Assembly: GCF_047948215.1 (NCBI RefSeq)
Contig: NC_134455.1
Span: 153,432,575-153,496,574 of the forward strand
DNA: 64,000 nt
Direction of reading: 5' to 3'
Source: Lycorma delicatula
Taxonomy: Eukaryota; Arthropoda; Insecta; Hemiptera; Fulgoridae
The position numbers were made by a program, and so were the translations under genes. The notes beneath the pieces are model-generated. The model saw nothing but the letters and a program-made list of their open reading frames with translations. It ran no database searches and was not told the DNA's origin. How positions within the stretch are numbered: the stretch's first letter is position 1; each line of letters begins with the position of its first letter. Positions 20,894-32,219 of this stretch are shown in pieces.

Positions 20894-21822
20894 AAAAATG
20901 ATAATATGCAACCTGATAATGAAGTACTTTGGTAATTATATGATTACAGGAGAAAGCAAACAAGCCAAAGCCTACACTAGGCTTATTAACAATACTAATA
21001 GTTTTTTATTTACTATATAATTAATATACATCAGTTGATATATATATGAAATAGATAAAATAAACATCAATTCCTTACAATAATAAATTTATTTACTTAT
21101 TAATTTCTTTTGGCAACTACAGCTCAGCGCCCATTTATAGCTACTGATGAAAAATTATTTGTTGATTGTGAAAGTCATGAAGCTTGACTGGGATTTGACC
21201 TTAGGATTTACAAATGTAGGAGTACCACACACATAAAAATCAGCCTTGATCTAATAAAAATGTAATAAATACATAAATTAAAACCGAGAAAAAACATAGC
21301 TAATATTTATACAATAAAATAAAGATATGGCTTCACTTAAACACCAAACAATCCCTCAAATCTGAAGAATAATCTGAGAAGAAATTATTCATTTTTTTCA
21401 TAATGAAAAAAACTATTTTTGATTTTTAAATGTATTATTTGTAAAATAAGAATTTCCAAATTAATTTTGGTTAAATTTTGTTAACAGTTAATTTTTGTTA
21501 AATTGTTTCTTGAGAACAGTTATTCCATTTTTAGGAGTGACTTATACTTTATATCAGGTTGCTAATAAAACATCTGATTATAGCCCTTAATGTGCACACA
21601 AATGAAATTAAAATTTTACTCATTTTTATATCATGTTTAAGATTACTTTTATTAAATCCCTTTTTTAAAATTCCACATTTATTTTTCAGTCACAACATGC
21701 TGTGGGGAATTTAAGAATAAAGTATAAAATGAGATAAGTTGATGTAAAACTCACACTCATGTACGAATCACAAACAGTATAAATGATTTTCTTACATATG
21801 ATTTTCTTTTTTAATAAATGAT

Positions 21823-22176
21823 TTAAGTGAACTTTTGAAAATCCACCAAGTCTGTTATATTATGATAGTACACAAACCACACTGGTTTTACTGTGTCCAT
21901 TTCAAAGAACATTTTTCTTAAAATTTTGATTCCAATAATTTTCCAAGTGAGAGAATTTTCCTGTGAGGAAATTAAGAGAAAATGGTTCACATCAAATATA
22001 GGGTTGTTTGCAGAATTTGGGGGATTAGGCCTGTTCCTTATTAAAGAAAATTCAACGAGATTTTTGTTTTTAGTGAATACACAATAATGGAAACCAAGCT
22101 TCAGAAATATGTATACATTTGATGCAAATAACGTTTTAATGGATAAAAGTCCTTGATCTGCAGGGGATAGTTTCAT
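21823..22176 (-). other. Unrecognised 117-codon frame
   Basis: This open frame starts with ATG at 22176. It is hydrophobic with some Pro/Asn-rich sequence (NRPNPPNSANNPIF). The less extreme base composition of 21830-23140 suggests old coding or transposon DNA. No family was recognised. It may be a decayed transposase segment. Confidence 0.25.
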
Positions 22177-22742
22177 AAGCTACAGCAAAGAGTTACTGAA
22201 TGTCTTACATCTATATACTATTCAAAGACCTCACCCCAAGCAGGAATTGTTTCACCACACATATGAAGAAAGGCAGTCATGGATGTAGAGTGGAAAAAAT
22301 ACATTATCCCAGCCTTCCATCATTTGACCATCTTCCTCCAGTCCATAGGCACTGATCAAGGAAAGGTTTTCTATCACAATCTCAATTCTCCGAAAGCCCT
22401 AAGTAGTTAAGATAATAATAGATACAGGGCTGCCAGATCTCCAGGAATTAGCAAATGGAATTGGTGTCATGCATGCTGTATGGTAGAGATGAATCTGTAA
22501 AGAGTTAGGTTTCAAGATGCAAAATCTTTATCTTCAAAGGTGTGAATTTGGCATTCTTTGTGAGGAAAGATATACTTGTTCAAAACTCAGCCTATCTTTT
22601 GACTTCTCAATCGGATAAACTTTGCAAAGAGAAAGATATTCTAACAAATGACAAGGGTTTATTGGTTTTTCTGGAGTGAAAATGTTTTATCTAAACATGG
22701 AAAGTAAATGATAAAATAATTTTTATAAATAAACCAAAAATA

Positions 22743-23138
22743 GTGAAAGTTTTATTGTTACTTTCATCAGTTCTACCCTGGGTTTTTCCAAACCGATTAA
22801 GATCTGTAACAGTTATGAAGGAACAATATTTTTCCAGTATGTTTAAAGGTTTTCTTCAAATTGCAGCTAACTACAACAATATGAAGATGCAGGATTCACA
22901 ATATTCCCCTCAGTTCTGGAAACTCCCAGAAGCACTCCTTGAGAATCCCAAAACCAACATACTCTCAACAGATGAAGACACAAAACATTACCTTTTTACA
23001 AAAGTAAAGAATTTTTCCCACTGTTTTGAATCACACTTTGATTCAATTGATAGTAATGCAGCAAAATTTACTGCTGCTAACAATCCTGTGAAGTACATTC
23101 TTCTTCATTGGTGCACCAAGAGATTTCACTATTTTTGA
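22743..23138 (+). other. Unrecognised 131-codon frame
   Basis: This open frame has a mixed hydrophilic composition. The middle contains SQYSPQFWKLPEALLENPK and the end is YILLHWCTKRF. It is more protein-like than neighbouring frames, and the first ATG is at 22743. I cannot place it in a family. A transposon remnant or unknown exon is possible. Confidence 0.3.
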
Positions 23139-23429
23139 ATTCTCATTCAGTTGTTTGGACATATACTACGAGCATACTTTTCATATATTCAAATTATGCC
23201 ATTATGTAACATCCTTTTGAAGTCACTACCTTCCAATGCTGTTATTACTGCTATTACTGCTTTAATTTAAATAGGAACAAGCTGTCAGTCAGCCACTGCC
23301 AATGAAATTTTTACCATTCTATACAAAATTGAACGACCTGACTAAGGACTGCTTTACGCAAAAAACATGGAAATATTGTGTATAATCAGGAAACACTCAC
23401 TAATGAGGAATGAAAAACATTCTTAATAT

Positions 23430-23720
23430 GACAGGCTGGCAAAGATAGGAAATGAAACACAGTTAGTAGATTCAGACATTGCTCCATTATTAACTGAGAA
23501 AGAGACTGGAGAAAGAAATAATGGGAGATCAGTGATCAAAGCCAGATGTACAAAAGTTATAGGGCACAATGGAATTCTCCGGTAGTGAAGGATGGCGTAC
23601 TGGTACAGGTCAGGAAATATAATTACTGCCAGGGACCAGAGGAGTGACAATTGTTCAAGTTTTTTTTTTGTGTTCAGCATGCAATAAAAGTGATCACAGT
23701 GTGCGGGAGCATCCAGAGTA
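23430..23720 (+). pseudogene. Ty3/gypsy pol fragment (RNase H to integrase linker)
   Basis: One plus-strand frame reads DSDIAPLLTEKETGERNN. The next, after a one-base shift near 23550, reads KSYRAQWNSPVVKDGVLVQV and then a YNYCQGPEE stretch. This pairing is how Ty3/gypsy pol looks just before the integrase zinc finger: a D-x-DI-x-P-L-x-x-K segment, then W-x-x-L/P-x-x-x-DG-V-L. Only about 95 residues survive and no LTRs were seen. Confidence 0.5.
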
Positions 23721-23840
23721 AGTGTATGGTAACAAATGAGTGAAGAGTGCATCACAATTACTCCATTTTTGACAGTGGTTGAAAACAGAAAGCTGTTCGG
23801 CAAGTTATTTGTAAACAGAAATAAAAATAACATTCATTTA

Positions 23841-24508
23841 TAAGTAGTATGTGGATTTTCTGATTGTTATTTTATTATTAATTCAATATTAGTTTCTATT
23901 AATTACAATGTTTTTAACGCATCAGAATTATATTTTAGTATTTATAATTTAACTGATATTAAATTAATTTTGTAGTTAATTTGAATTACTATTTGGTACA
24001 TTATGAATTATTTAAGAGTAATAAAGTGTATTTGTAAGAAATTTTTACGTTTGCCATCTTTCAATATCCTTGTCAAACTGCACACATGAGACAAAATAAA
24101 CATTAAAAAATAAATATTTCACTATCAGAATAATTATGTTAAAGATCAACTTCCTGCATCAAAAAGAAATGAACATGCCCTATGGCCATAACTAATCTCT
24201 AATGAAAAATGCATTTACATCACTAAATGTGATGTTAAACTTAAGGCTTACTTCAAATGTAAATACACGGTTGAGGCAAAAGACTGATGATATTTTCTCA
24301 TATTCCTACCTTATTAGCAAAATGTTTATTAACATTTTTACAGCATTCTTATTATTTATTGGTATTATATATAAATATATAATTTGTAATTCAACATCAA
24401 ATACTACTTCAATAATGGTGATTATTTTAGAATATTAAAAAAAAATATTCATATTATATATTAAAAGGTATGTAATAATGCACAAATACAACTAAATGCA
24501 ACACCAAC
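23841..24508. other. Intronic AT-rich DNA
   Basis: No gene was recognised. A 78-codon frame at 24202-24438 has no motif. Confidence 0.4.
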
Positions 24509-24628
24509 CTGTCCACTGAGTCTTTCAGAACGTCGGCTAGGACCTTCCATTTTCTTATGACCTTTTCGAGAGGATGGAATCTCTGGCCTAGAGTACATGA
24601 CTTGACATGCAAGGTTTCACAGCAACAT
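24509..24628 (-). CDS. Gene A, start-codon exon (30 codons plus 5' UTR)
   Basis: The acceptor GTGCTTTCAG places the exon start at 24628, and the donor CAG|GTTGGT ends it at 24509. The coding part starts with ATG at 24598 and gives MYSRPEIPSSRKGHKK, then MEGPSRRSERLSGQ, ending in phase 0. A TGA lies in the same frame 21-18 nt upstream, so this Met (or M17) must be the start. The 30-nt leader in this exon contains a 3-codon upstream ORF (ATG TTG CTG TGA) and an overlapping out-of-frame ATG, which could lower translation. Since the exon has an acceptor, at least one non-coding exon lies upstream. The product is basic and Ser/Arg-rich and is not recognised; a nuclear protein is a guess. The next exon is 2747-2845. 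Confidence 0.62.
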
Positions 24629-24693
24629 CTGAAAGCACGTTTTAAAAATATATAAGTTCAAGAAAAAAAAGATATGTGATGTTTACAGCTGTT

Positions 24694-24757
24694 AATGGTG
24701 ATGGTGGTGGTGTTGGTGGTGTTGGTGATGTGGTGATAATAATAATAACAATGAATT
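24694..24757. repeat. Imperfect GGT/GAT microsatellite
   Basis: GGTGATGGTGGTGG-type repeats are followed by (ATA)n. The run produces a His-rich artefactual frame on the minus strand. Confidence 0.85.
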
Positions 24758-24949
24758 CTGGGAGAAGATACTAAAATATAACATTTCAATGTTTAATTGT
24801 GATGAATCCAAAGGAATTGTATATTGAAGAAAAAAGGCTCTTGAAATAAGCGTAAGGTATAAATAAACAAAATAATAAACTGAATCATATATTATCCAAA
24901 AAATTAAATAATATTTCACAGTTCAAATTGGTTCATAAGACTGTATGTA

Positions 24950-24987
24950 AATTTGACTGTAAGCAATTTTTTGCTTACAGTCAAATT
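24950..24987. repeat. Perfect 17-bp inverted repeat with TTTT loop
   Basis: AATTTGACTGTAAGCAA (24950-24966), four T, then the exact complement (24971-24987). It is not associated with any transposon end seen here. Confidence 0.92.
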
Positions 24988-26165
24988 AATTTTTATTAAT
25001 TATTATATGCTTAGAAGATAATAAACCTCTACTAACAACCTATACTAACAAACCTCTACTAATTTTTCTGTTATATTTACCTTCGCCTTTAAATTTTTGA
25101 AATTCAATATAAAAATTAAGATGAATAAATACAACAAATAACAAAAATATTGCTGACTTTATGAACGTGAAAATTCATGAAGAAACAAATTTAAATGGCA
25201 TCTGTGTAAGAAACGGATTTCTTAAATGCACACTATTTTTTTTAACTTAATCTATTAACTATAATCATAATCTATTTTAGGCAGTGTTCCTTTACAACAC
25301 TTCTCTATTCCTATTCTATCCTCACCAGTGACTAAATGTTCTCCTGTTCAATCAATTCCCAGCTTCTCATACATTCCTAATGTTTTAAATGATTTGTTTT
25401 AACTAACGTCAAATTTTAATTCAGTCCTCAGATGTCTGGATGACTACAGAAAGCTTTCCAACAAGGAAAAAACAATGCCCATACATGAGCTCATTTAATT
25501 TGGGGAAAAAAGCTGAAGTCTATTGAGCTCATGTCTGAATTATGGTGCGTGAGGTAATACTTCACACTCACAAAAACAAATACAACCTTTCCCAAACTTG
25601 AGCATCCAAGAATGAGGCTGTTTTTTTAACTTTTTTGTGTAATTTTTGCAAAAAGTAAAAATAATAAGAGTGCTATAAAATTTTTTTTCTTATATATAAT
25701 TTATTCTATCATGATGATTCCTTAATAATTATGCAAAGACTCATTTATTTGCTTACCCTTTGATTAACCATAGCAGAAATTTTTGGGACATACAGAAGAT
25801 GGATTACTCACTCAATTAATTGCAATTTTATATCTGGTACAAAGTCTCAAATCTATAACTCACCATGGCACAATTTAAAATGAGAATGCATGACCTTCAA
25901 CAACAAATCTTTGTTTCAATAACACTGCTATGTCAAGGAATTTCCACTTTCAAGGAATTTTTTTCTATGTCAAGGAATTTCGATAATACTTGTGATATTT
26001 CCTCACACAATGTTCAATGATGTTCTTCAAAACATTTGACATAATTTTCCATTCTAATCTTGTGTTGATTTTTTCATCAAACCTTGTCTTGAGTCATCGT
26101 TTATGCTCACCAATTCTTTACAAAAAAAAAATACAACTAGTTTTGAAACTAAACTACACTACAGT
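24988..26165. other. AT-rich DNA, nothing recognised
   Basis: No gene or repeat was identified. A local direct repeat (CTATGTCAAGGAATTTC, near 25930 and 25966) is present. Confidence 0.4.
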
Positions 26166-26461
26166 CTTTTTTTTTCTGTTTAGCCTCCAGTAACTACCGT
26201 TTAGATGATTCTTCAGAGGATGAATGAGGATGATATGTATGAGTGTAAATGAAGTGTATTCTTGTACATTCTCAGTTTGACCATTCCTGAGATGTGTGGT
26301 TAATTGAAACCCAACCACCAAAGAACACCGGTATCCACGATCTAGTATTCAAATCCGTGTAAAAATAACTGGCTTTACTAGGACTTGAACGCTGTAACTC
26401 TCGACTTCGAAATCAGCTGATTTGGGAAGACGCGTTAACCACTAGACTAACCTGGTGGGTT
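26166..26461 (-). mobile_element. tRNA-derived SINE, full-length copy
   Basis: On the minus strand the element starts with a tRNA-like head. The A box TAGTCTAGTGG (26449-26439) and B box CGTTCAAGTCC (26391-26381) fit RNA polymerase III promoters. A body of about 200 bp without coding frames follows, ending in an A-rich tail (T-rich on the plus strand, 26166-26180). Two more copies lie at 48142-48375 and 52236-52497 and align along the body, which proves a dispersed family. It is non-autonomous and would rely on a LINE reverse transcriptase. The flanks (AAACTACACTACAGTCT and AAACACACTCTGCAGTCT) may be a decayed target duplication. Confidence 0.88.
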
Positions 26462-27689
26462 AAACACACTCTGCAGTCTGCTAGCTATAAACATCAGTCG
26501 AACTGCTGCAAATGTCAAGTCAGGTTTTTGCATGTAAAATTTCAAAACTGATGTAACATCCCTGACTTTCAACTGTCAACAGTATTGAGATACTTGCAGA
26601 CACAATTTCTAACCAATTCATTAAAAATGTTATATAATATAAAAATAACAATCACACATGCTGATTCCTCAACTCTTCCACTGAAATTGGGAACACTTTT
26701 CACTGGGAACATACAAATTCACAATATTGCCAAATTGTGAATTATTTACGAAATGTGCTCCATACAATAACAATATTAATCACAAAATACAAAAGTTGAT
26801 GTTTATCTACAATCAAACTAATTGAAATTCCTCATTGAGCCTTTATAATGAAGAAAAAGTTAATCTTTTAATATGGTATTAAGAGAGAGAGAAACATTAC
26901 AAAGTGAAGTGATGTAACATGTTTTCTACAAAACATTACAAATAACAGAAAACTAATTAAATTTTTAAAAAATGCATTTTTTAAATATATATATATATAG
27001 TACTGCTTAACACTGATAAAATTTTAAGTTATTCACTTAACACTCATATACAGTTATGAATATGAGATAAGGGAAGCCATGGTTTCTTATTTAATATCAT
27101 AGCTTGTTTGTTCATACTACATATATGAATAACTTTCTGTATATCTATAGACGAAACATACTTTTTTGTTCATCAGCTGAATAATACAAACAGCATCTAA
27201 CTAAACAATCAAATAAAGGAAAATACCATTCAGTACTGTTTAACACTGGTAAAATACGGGAATCATTTCATTTCAATACGGCTGTTGGCACTTTTCATCT
27301 TTCACATGTTTTATTTATTTAATATATGCTATTTTTGATAAATTTCGGGTGCTGTAGTCTACATAAACAGTAAATGCTTCAAATTGTAAAAGATTTATCA
27401 TCATTCACAAAATAACTTTTTTCTTATTTTATCTCACTATTTGTTTTATCACATTAACAATCCTACTTAAGCTTATAAACCCTACAATATTATCTTGACA
27501 TATTTGTTACACTCATCATCAGTTAAAACTCTTGAACTTCAAAACCATCCCAAGCATTTATATTAGGTATTAAAATTAGTAAACAAAAATTCATATAATA
27601 TCTTCAGTTTTAAAACTGATAAGTAAAATTCTCAGGAAATCAAGTATTTCTAATAACCCAAGGCATTTATATTGAAGAAAAGTCACTAA
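26462..27689. other. AT-rich DNA, nothing recognised
   Basis: Short AT dinucleotide runs and no coding frame of note. Confidence 0.4.
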
Positions 27690-27814
27690 AAGTATGAAAT
27701 TAGTAAAAAAAAAAAAATGTTCTGCCAACAGAGAGAACACAGAAGAAAAAGAAAAATCATGCTATAGGAGAACAAAATATAAGTATAGGGCATCACAACC
27801 TCATAGAGGGAAGA

Positions 27815-28000
27815 CACCCACCTTGAGATGTTACTGGTCACCACACCACCCCCTTCGTTCCAAGCCTGAGGGGCTTTACCAGAGGTTGTATTTAGACCCT
27901 CTAACTGATTACACCTCACAGTCATCAGCCAGGCCTCGGTCAGGATGTCACCGATGTAAATGCCTCGGCAGACATTTGCATCAGTAAAATACATATCAAA
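27815..28000. repeat. Dispersed repeat B, copy 1
   Basis: This segment (containing GGGGCTTTACCAGAGG and GGCCTCGGTCAGGATG) matches 33640-33790 along about 140 bp in the same orientation, at roughly 75-80% by eye. In the other copy it adjoins LINE linker and RT sequence, so it may be part of a non-LTR element read on the minus strand. The flanking GC-rich stretch to 28450 has no convincing frame. Confidence 0.6.
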
Positions 28001-28469
28001 TTTCGCCTTCACGTAGACTTCAAATGGACATCTTCACATCCAACCTAACATGATTCCCTCAAACTAAATGACCAAAACCACGGAAGCGCGAACCCCGCGC
28101 CTAGTAAATATTTTACAACACTATTTGTGACTGAATGTCTCAGAGTACGAACGAGTTTAAAGTTAAATCAGTGCTACACTCATACCAATCAAAATATGTC
28201 TTACGCAACATAAAAAATTCAGACCTATGCCCAAATACCAATTTAAGTCACCTAACAAGGGGAACGCAACCTCATTCCACAGTGCAGGGACCGGGGACAA
28301 ACCCCGCACCCCACCTGATCCCATCATGGTGTCTCGCGTGGCATTAACAAGTCATGACCAGGACCACCACCAATGGAGGGAAGCCACACCCCCACCACCA
28401 GGAGCCGTAAATTGAATCACAAACAATACCAACATAATCATGGCACAATGCCAATGCACCTACCTCCGA

Positions 28470-29210
28470 CCTACCTCATTAAGTTTACTGACGATATGGT
28501 AATACTACGTGATTTCACAAACATGTGCATCAAAGATTGTTAACAGCCCTGAAAGAAGGAATAAAGAGTATGGAATGAAAATAAATATTGGAAAAATTAA
28601 GTAAAGAAAGTAAACAACAAAGAGGATTTAATGATAAGGATAGGTGAAGAAAGAATAGAAAAAATAAAAAATTACAGATATTTAGGGATTACGGTGTAGA
28701 GGACTGGAAGAGGAGAATAGAAATAAAGGGAAGGAGCAATGGCAAAGGCAGCCTTCAGTAAAAAAGAAGTTATTATGTAGTGAAAAGTCTGTGCTTAAGG
28801 AAAAGATTAGCCAGATGCTATGTATGGAGTGTTTTGTTGTAGGGAAGAAGAGTGTGGATGATAAGGAAAAAGAGGAGAAACTGGATTGAGGCTTTTGAGA
28901 TATGGATCTAGAGGATTGGCAAACTACAATGGACGGATAAAGTGGTGAATGAGGAAGTAAGGAATAGGATTAAAGAAGAAACAGCACTTATTTGGGGGAA
29001 TATACAAACAAAAAGAAAACTTGAAAGAACATGCTCTATGAGGAAATAAAATCTTGAAGGGAGAAAGAAAATGAAAAAGAGATGAAAGTTAATAGACAGG
29101 GTGAAGATTAGAAACTATACAGGGGCAAAGAAAAGCTTGGGATGGGGATGGATGGAGACAGCAATGGCGTAAAGGATCTACTGCCAAGGAAGACACCTAA
29201 TGATTATGAT
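28470..29210 (+). pseudogene. RTE/CR1-like reverse-transcriptase relic, C-terminal half
   Basis: The plus strand begins with KFTDDMVIL, an [FY]xDD polymerase active-site block. It continues in shifting frames with YGMKINIGK, ERIEKIKNYRYLGI, AKAAFSKKK and the downstream RLARCYVWSV and ..RPRIKLID-like connection region. This order (active site, GMKIN, YLG, thumb) belongs to the RTE/CR1-type LINEs found in insects. At least four frameshifts are present. The lack of RNase H fits these clades. Confidence 0.65.
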
Positions 29211-29399
29211 ATCAATATCAAATTAAATTAAATAGGCAGGTGTGTGAAACTCTGCTAATGTTTTCTCCCAATATTATCTTTTATCCAACTACACAAGGAA
29301 GAGCATAGTATTTGAGAAGTATGTTTATGCGTGTGTTCCCTGCAACTCTATGAGTAGAATAACTACATCAATTTTTGAATAATAGAACCAAATGATTTG

Positions 29400-31440
29400 T
29401 CTACATCAATAGTTCTCAATTTTTTTTTTATGTACCACTCATGATCTCATAAATTACAGATTAGTATATATGTAATATGGCATCGAAATAGTAAAGCAAT
29501 AAACTATTACAATGATTTTTTCTTTTTTGAAAGTATCTACTTTATTAAAAAACATTTATTACAACTTTTTTATTAATTACAAGTTTTTTAATAATTATTT
29601 ACAAAACTATTTGTTTATTTTATAAGGAATCTTACTGACATATTTTTTTACATTGCTGATTACAATATTCTTGAAGACTAAAAATTCAGTGAGAAGTTTG
29701 GTGCTGCTTGTTTGAAATAAGCTAAGAGATAATTGGTTCAGTTGAATTTTAAGCAAAAATTTTGGTTAACGTTCAGTTTACAGCAAAATTTATTTTTACT
29801 GTTGTCATCATACCAGAAAATCTAGTTTCACATTGATATATGGTAGAAAATGGAATAAAAAACATGAATGCTTTCTAGGACCAGCAATAGATATTCACTT
29901 TTAACCTTTCGCAAAATTCACATAACTCTAATTTAATAAATTCCATTTTCAAACTCCATTGCAAGATTTCCATTCGATACACAATGTCAATTTCATCACT
30001 TGACTTTTTTCTTTTTTTTATATATATGCCTTTATTTTGTTGTTTACTGAAAATCATTAAATGTTACAAACCTAAATTTGAGTTATTGAGAAAATATCTG
30101 ATAAATAGACTAGTATTATTATTCACAGCTCATCTGTCAATCAATCATGCAGTTCAAAATCAGTATCCACTAGGAACAGCTACACCTCTGAATGTAATTC
30201 AAATAACGTACTTAGCATTTTCCTTGATAATGCCATTTCACCTCTGCATGGAGCAGTAACTGAATGTAGTCACTGCCCAATTTTAGAACAGTTTTGAAAA
30301 TGAGTGTGAAGCTGAGATTTAATAAAACTGACCACCTTGACAGTCTCCTAGGGAACATGTTTAAGTTGTTCAGGCAATCATTTTACTGCTACAGCTTTTC
30401 TATGGATACTGCAATGCACAATTAAGCCTCTGCTGCTCATTTAAGCCTCTTCATGATTTATATTTCATATCAACTAAAAAATAATCCAAATTAATTCAAG
30501 CCAAGTATGTAAATTTATAATTCTCAGTAACCAATTTTACTTTGGTGCCAATACCTCCATATTTTCCTATCATAGCTCAAGCAACTGAACACAAGCCAAC
30601 ACACTGCTTCCAGTCCAGTCCATCTTCTTGCAAAGAGGTCAACCAGCTTTTTGAATATTTCACTGGCAGTATTTTGTGTTGATAACTCATCACAAAATAA
30701 AAAGTCCTCTTTAATTATACTTTGAAATGCATAATACACATTAACCATAAATTTAGAATAGTTTCTTACATCTGTGCTCTCATAGGGTTGGATGGTGGAA
30801 AAATTACTATTTTTGACTTAAGTTCTCTCCCCCTTTAAGATTTCTTTAATGTTTAAAGATATTCTTTCAATTCTGCGGTATACAGTATCATTTGACTGTG
30901 GTATAATATCTATGTATTGCTGTATTGTTGGTATTGCTGTTTAGTTGGTAATTTACCCAACATACACATCATCAAATCTTTCACAGCAGGTAACAACAAG
31001 TCTTCACTGAGTGTATGAGCTTTTCCACACTTTCATATTCTTAAACTCACTAAGAAAGATGCATCAACTGCTTTTTTACTATTGCCTGTAAATTATGAAT
31101 AATTCTCTTTGTCTATTTTACCTCAAATAAGTTTAGAATAAAGTAATCCCTGTTTGTTTTCTAATGTTGAAAGTTTATAACAAGGGTGCCAGTTCAATAA
31201 TGAGGGTTTCACGCTTTGTTTTGAAAGAATTTCAAAGCAGATTACACATTAAAGTCATGCCTCATAGTCTACATCATACAATGTATTAGGATCATATTGT
31301 CTTACAATTATTTGTATTTTAGTGGGAAAAAGATTTTGACTCATCACAAATTCTGGTTCTGAAATAGAAATCAATGTTACAGAGTTTTTAACTGATGACG
31401 TTTTGTCTGTCATTGCTCAATTATGTCCTTGTTGATTTAT
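29400..31440 (-). pseudogene. Second hAT (ZBED5/SCAND3-like) transposase relic
   Basis: Read from right to left, the pieces appear in the correct order. A BED-finger segment (CVICFEILSKQSVKPSLL, about 31250-31180) comes first, then KKAVDASFLVS and the KAHTLSEDLLLPAVKDLM segment near 31000. The catalytic-core segment HCSIHRKAVAVK lies near 30430, followed by ETVKVVSFIKS, ALSRKMLSTLFELHSEV and then degenerate C-terminal sequence to about 29830 or lower. Many stops and shifts make it inactive. It is a separate, more complete copy of the kind of hAT found at 17.5-18.5 kb. The 3' limit is uncertain. Confidence 0.72.
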
Positions 31441-32219
31441 ATTTCATGTCAACTAAACCAAATCAAATTAATTCAAGCCAAGTACACAAATAAGTATGTA
31501 TATAAGAAAAAAATCTTCTTTCAAGATACATATACCAACTCTAGCACTTCAATTTTACAAGATAAAAACTGAGTAGAGAAAAAAAACTTTAAAATATCTT
31601 AAGAGAAAGTAAAACAATTACAATATTTTCAAATCAGATTATCAGAGAATGTAAAACATCAGATGCAACTGTATCCATCTGTCTATAGGATAACCACAAC
31701 TATCTCGCTTAACCGCTGCTAAGTATGGCAGTCCTTTTATAGTGGCCACTAAAAAACTTGTTTGTAAATGTGCAATGCAGCATGTAAAAACACATTTAAT
31801 CATTACTGCAAGTTTATTCTTGCTTGCAGAATAGCTGATATTCTTATTGTTACTATACAATTTCCTCTGATTAAATGAAACCAAAATGCATGATAAAATA
31901 CTTTTGTATTACATCAAAAAAGAGTCTGAGACTTGCTGATCCACTGTATTAATAATAATAATAAATAAATATAATATAATAAATATTGTTGTATTAATAA
32001 TTTTGTATTATAATAATTATAAAACAAAAGTTTTAGATTTTTTGTATTAAAATAGATTTTTGAATATTGTTGTCTGTATGCATACCATCTTCAGAAGCTC
32101 ATACCATAGTTAGAGAATCTCTGGCTACATCATGTACCATTTGGTAAATTATGATTTAAAAATTATAAAATTGGATGTTAATCACTCACTATCTGTCTGA
32201 TTAAATATATATATAAACT
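31441..32219. other. AT-rich DNA, nothing recognised
   Basis: An 80-codon frame at 31642-31884 has no motif. The rest is short AT repeats around 31955-32050. Confidence 0.4.

Noticed and set aside
24692..24919. His-rich frame (HHQHHQHHHHHH)
   Set aside because: Produced by the GGT/GAT microsatellite.
26375..26461. A true tRNA gene
   Set aside because: It has A and B boxes but no credible cloverleaf with a paired acceptor stem, and it is continuous with the SINE body.
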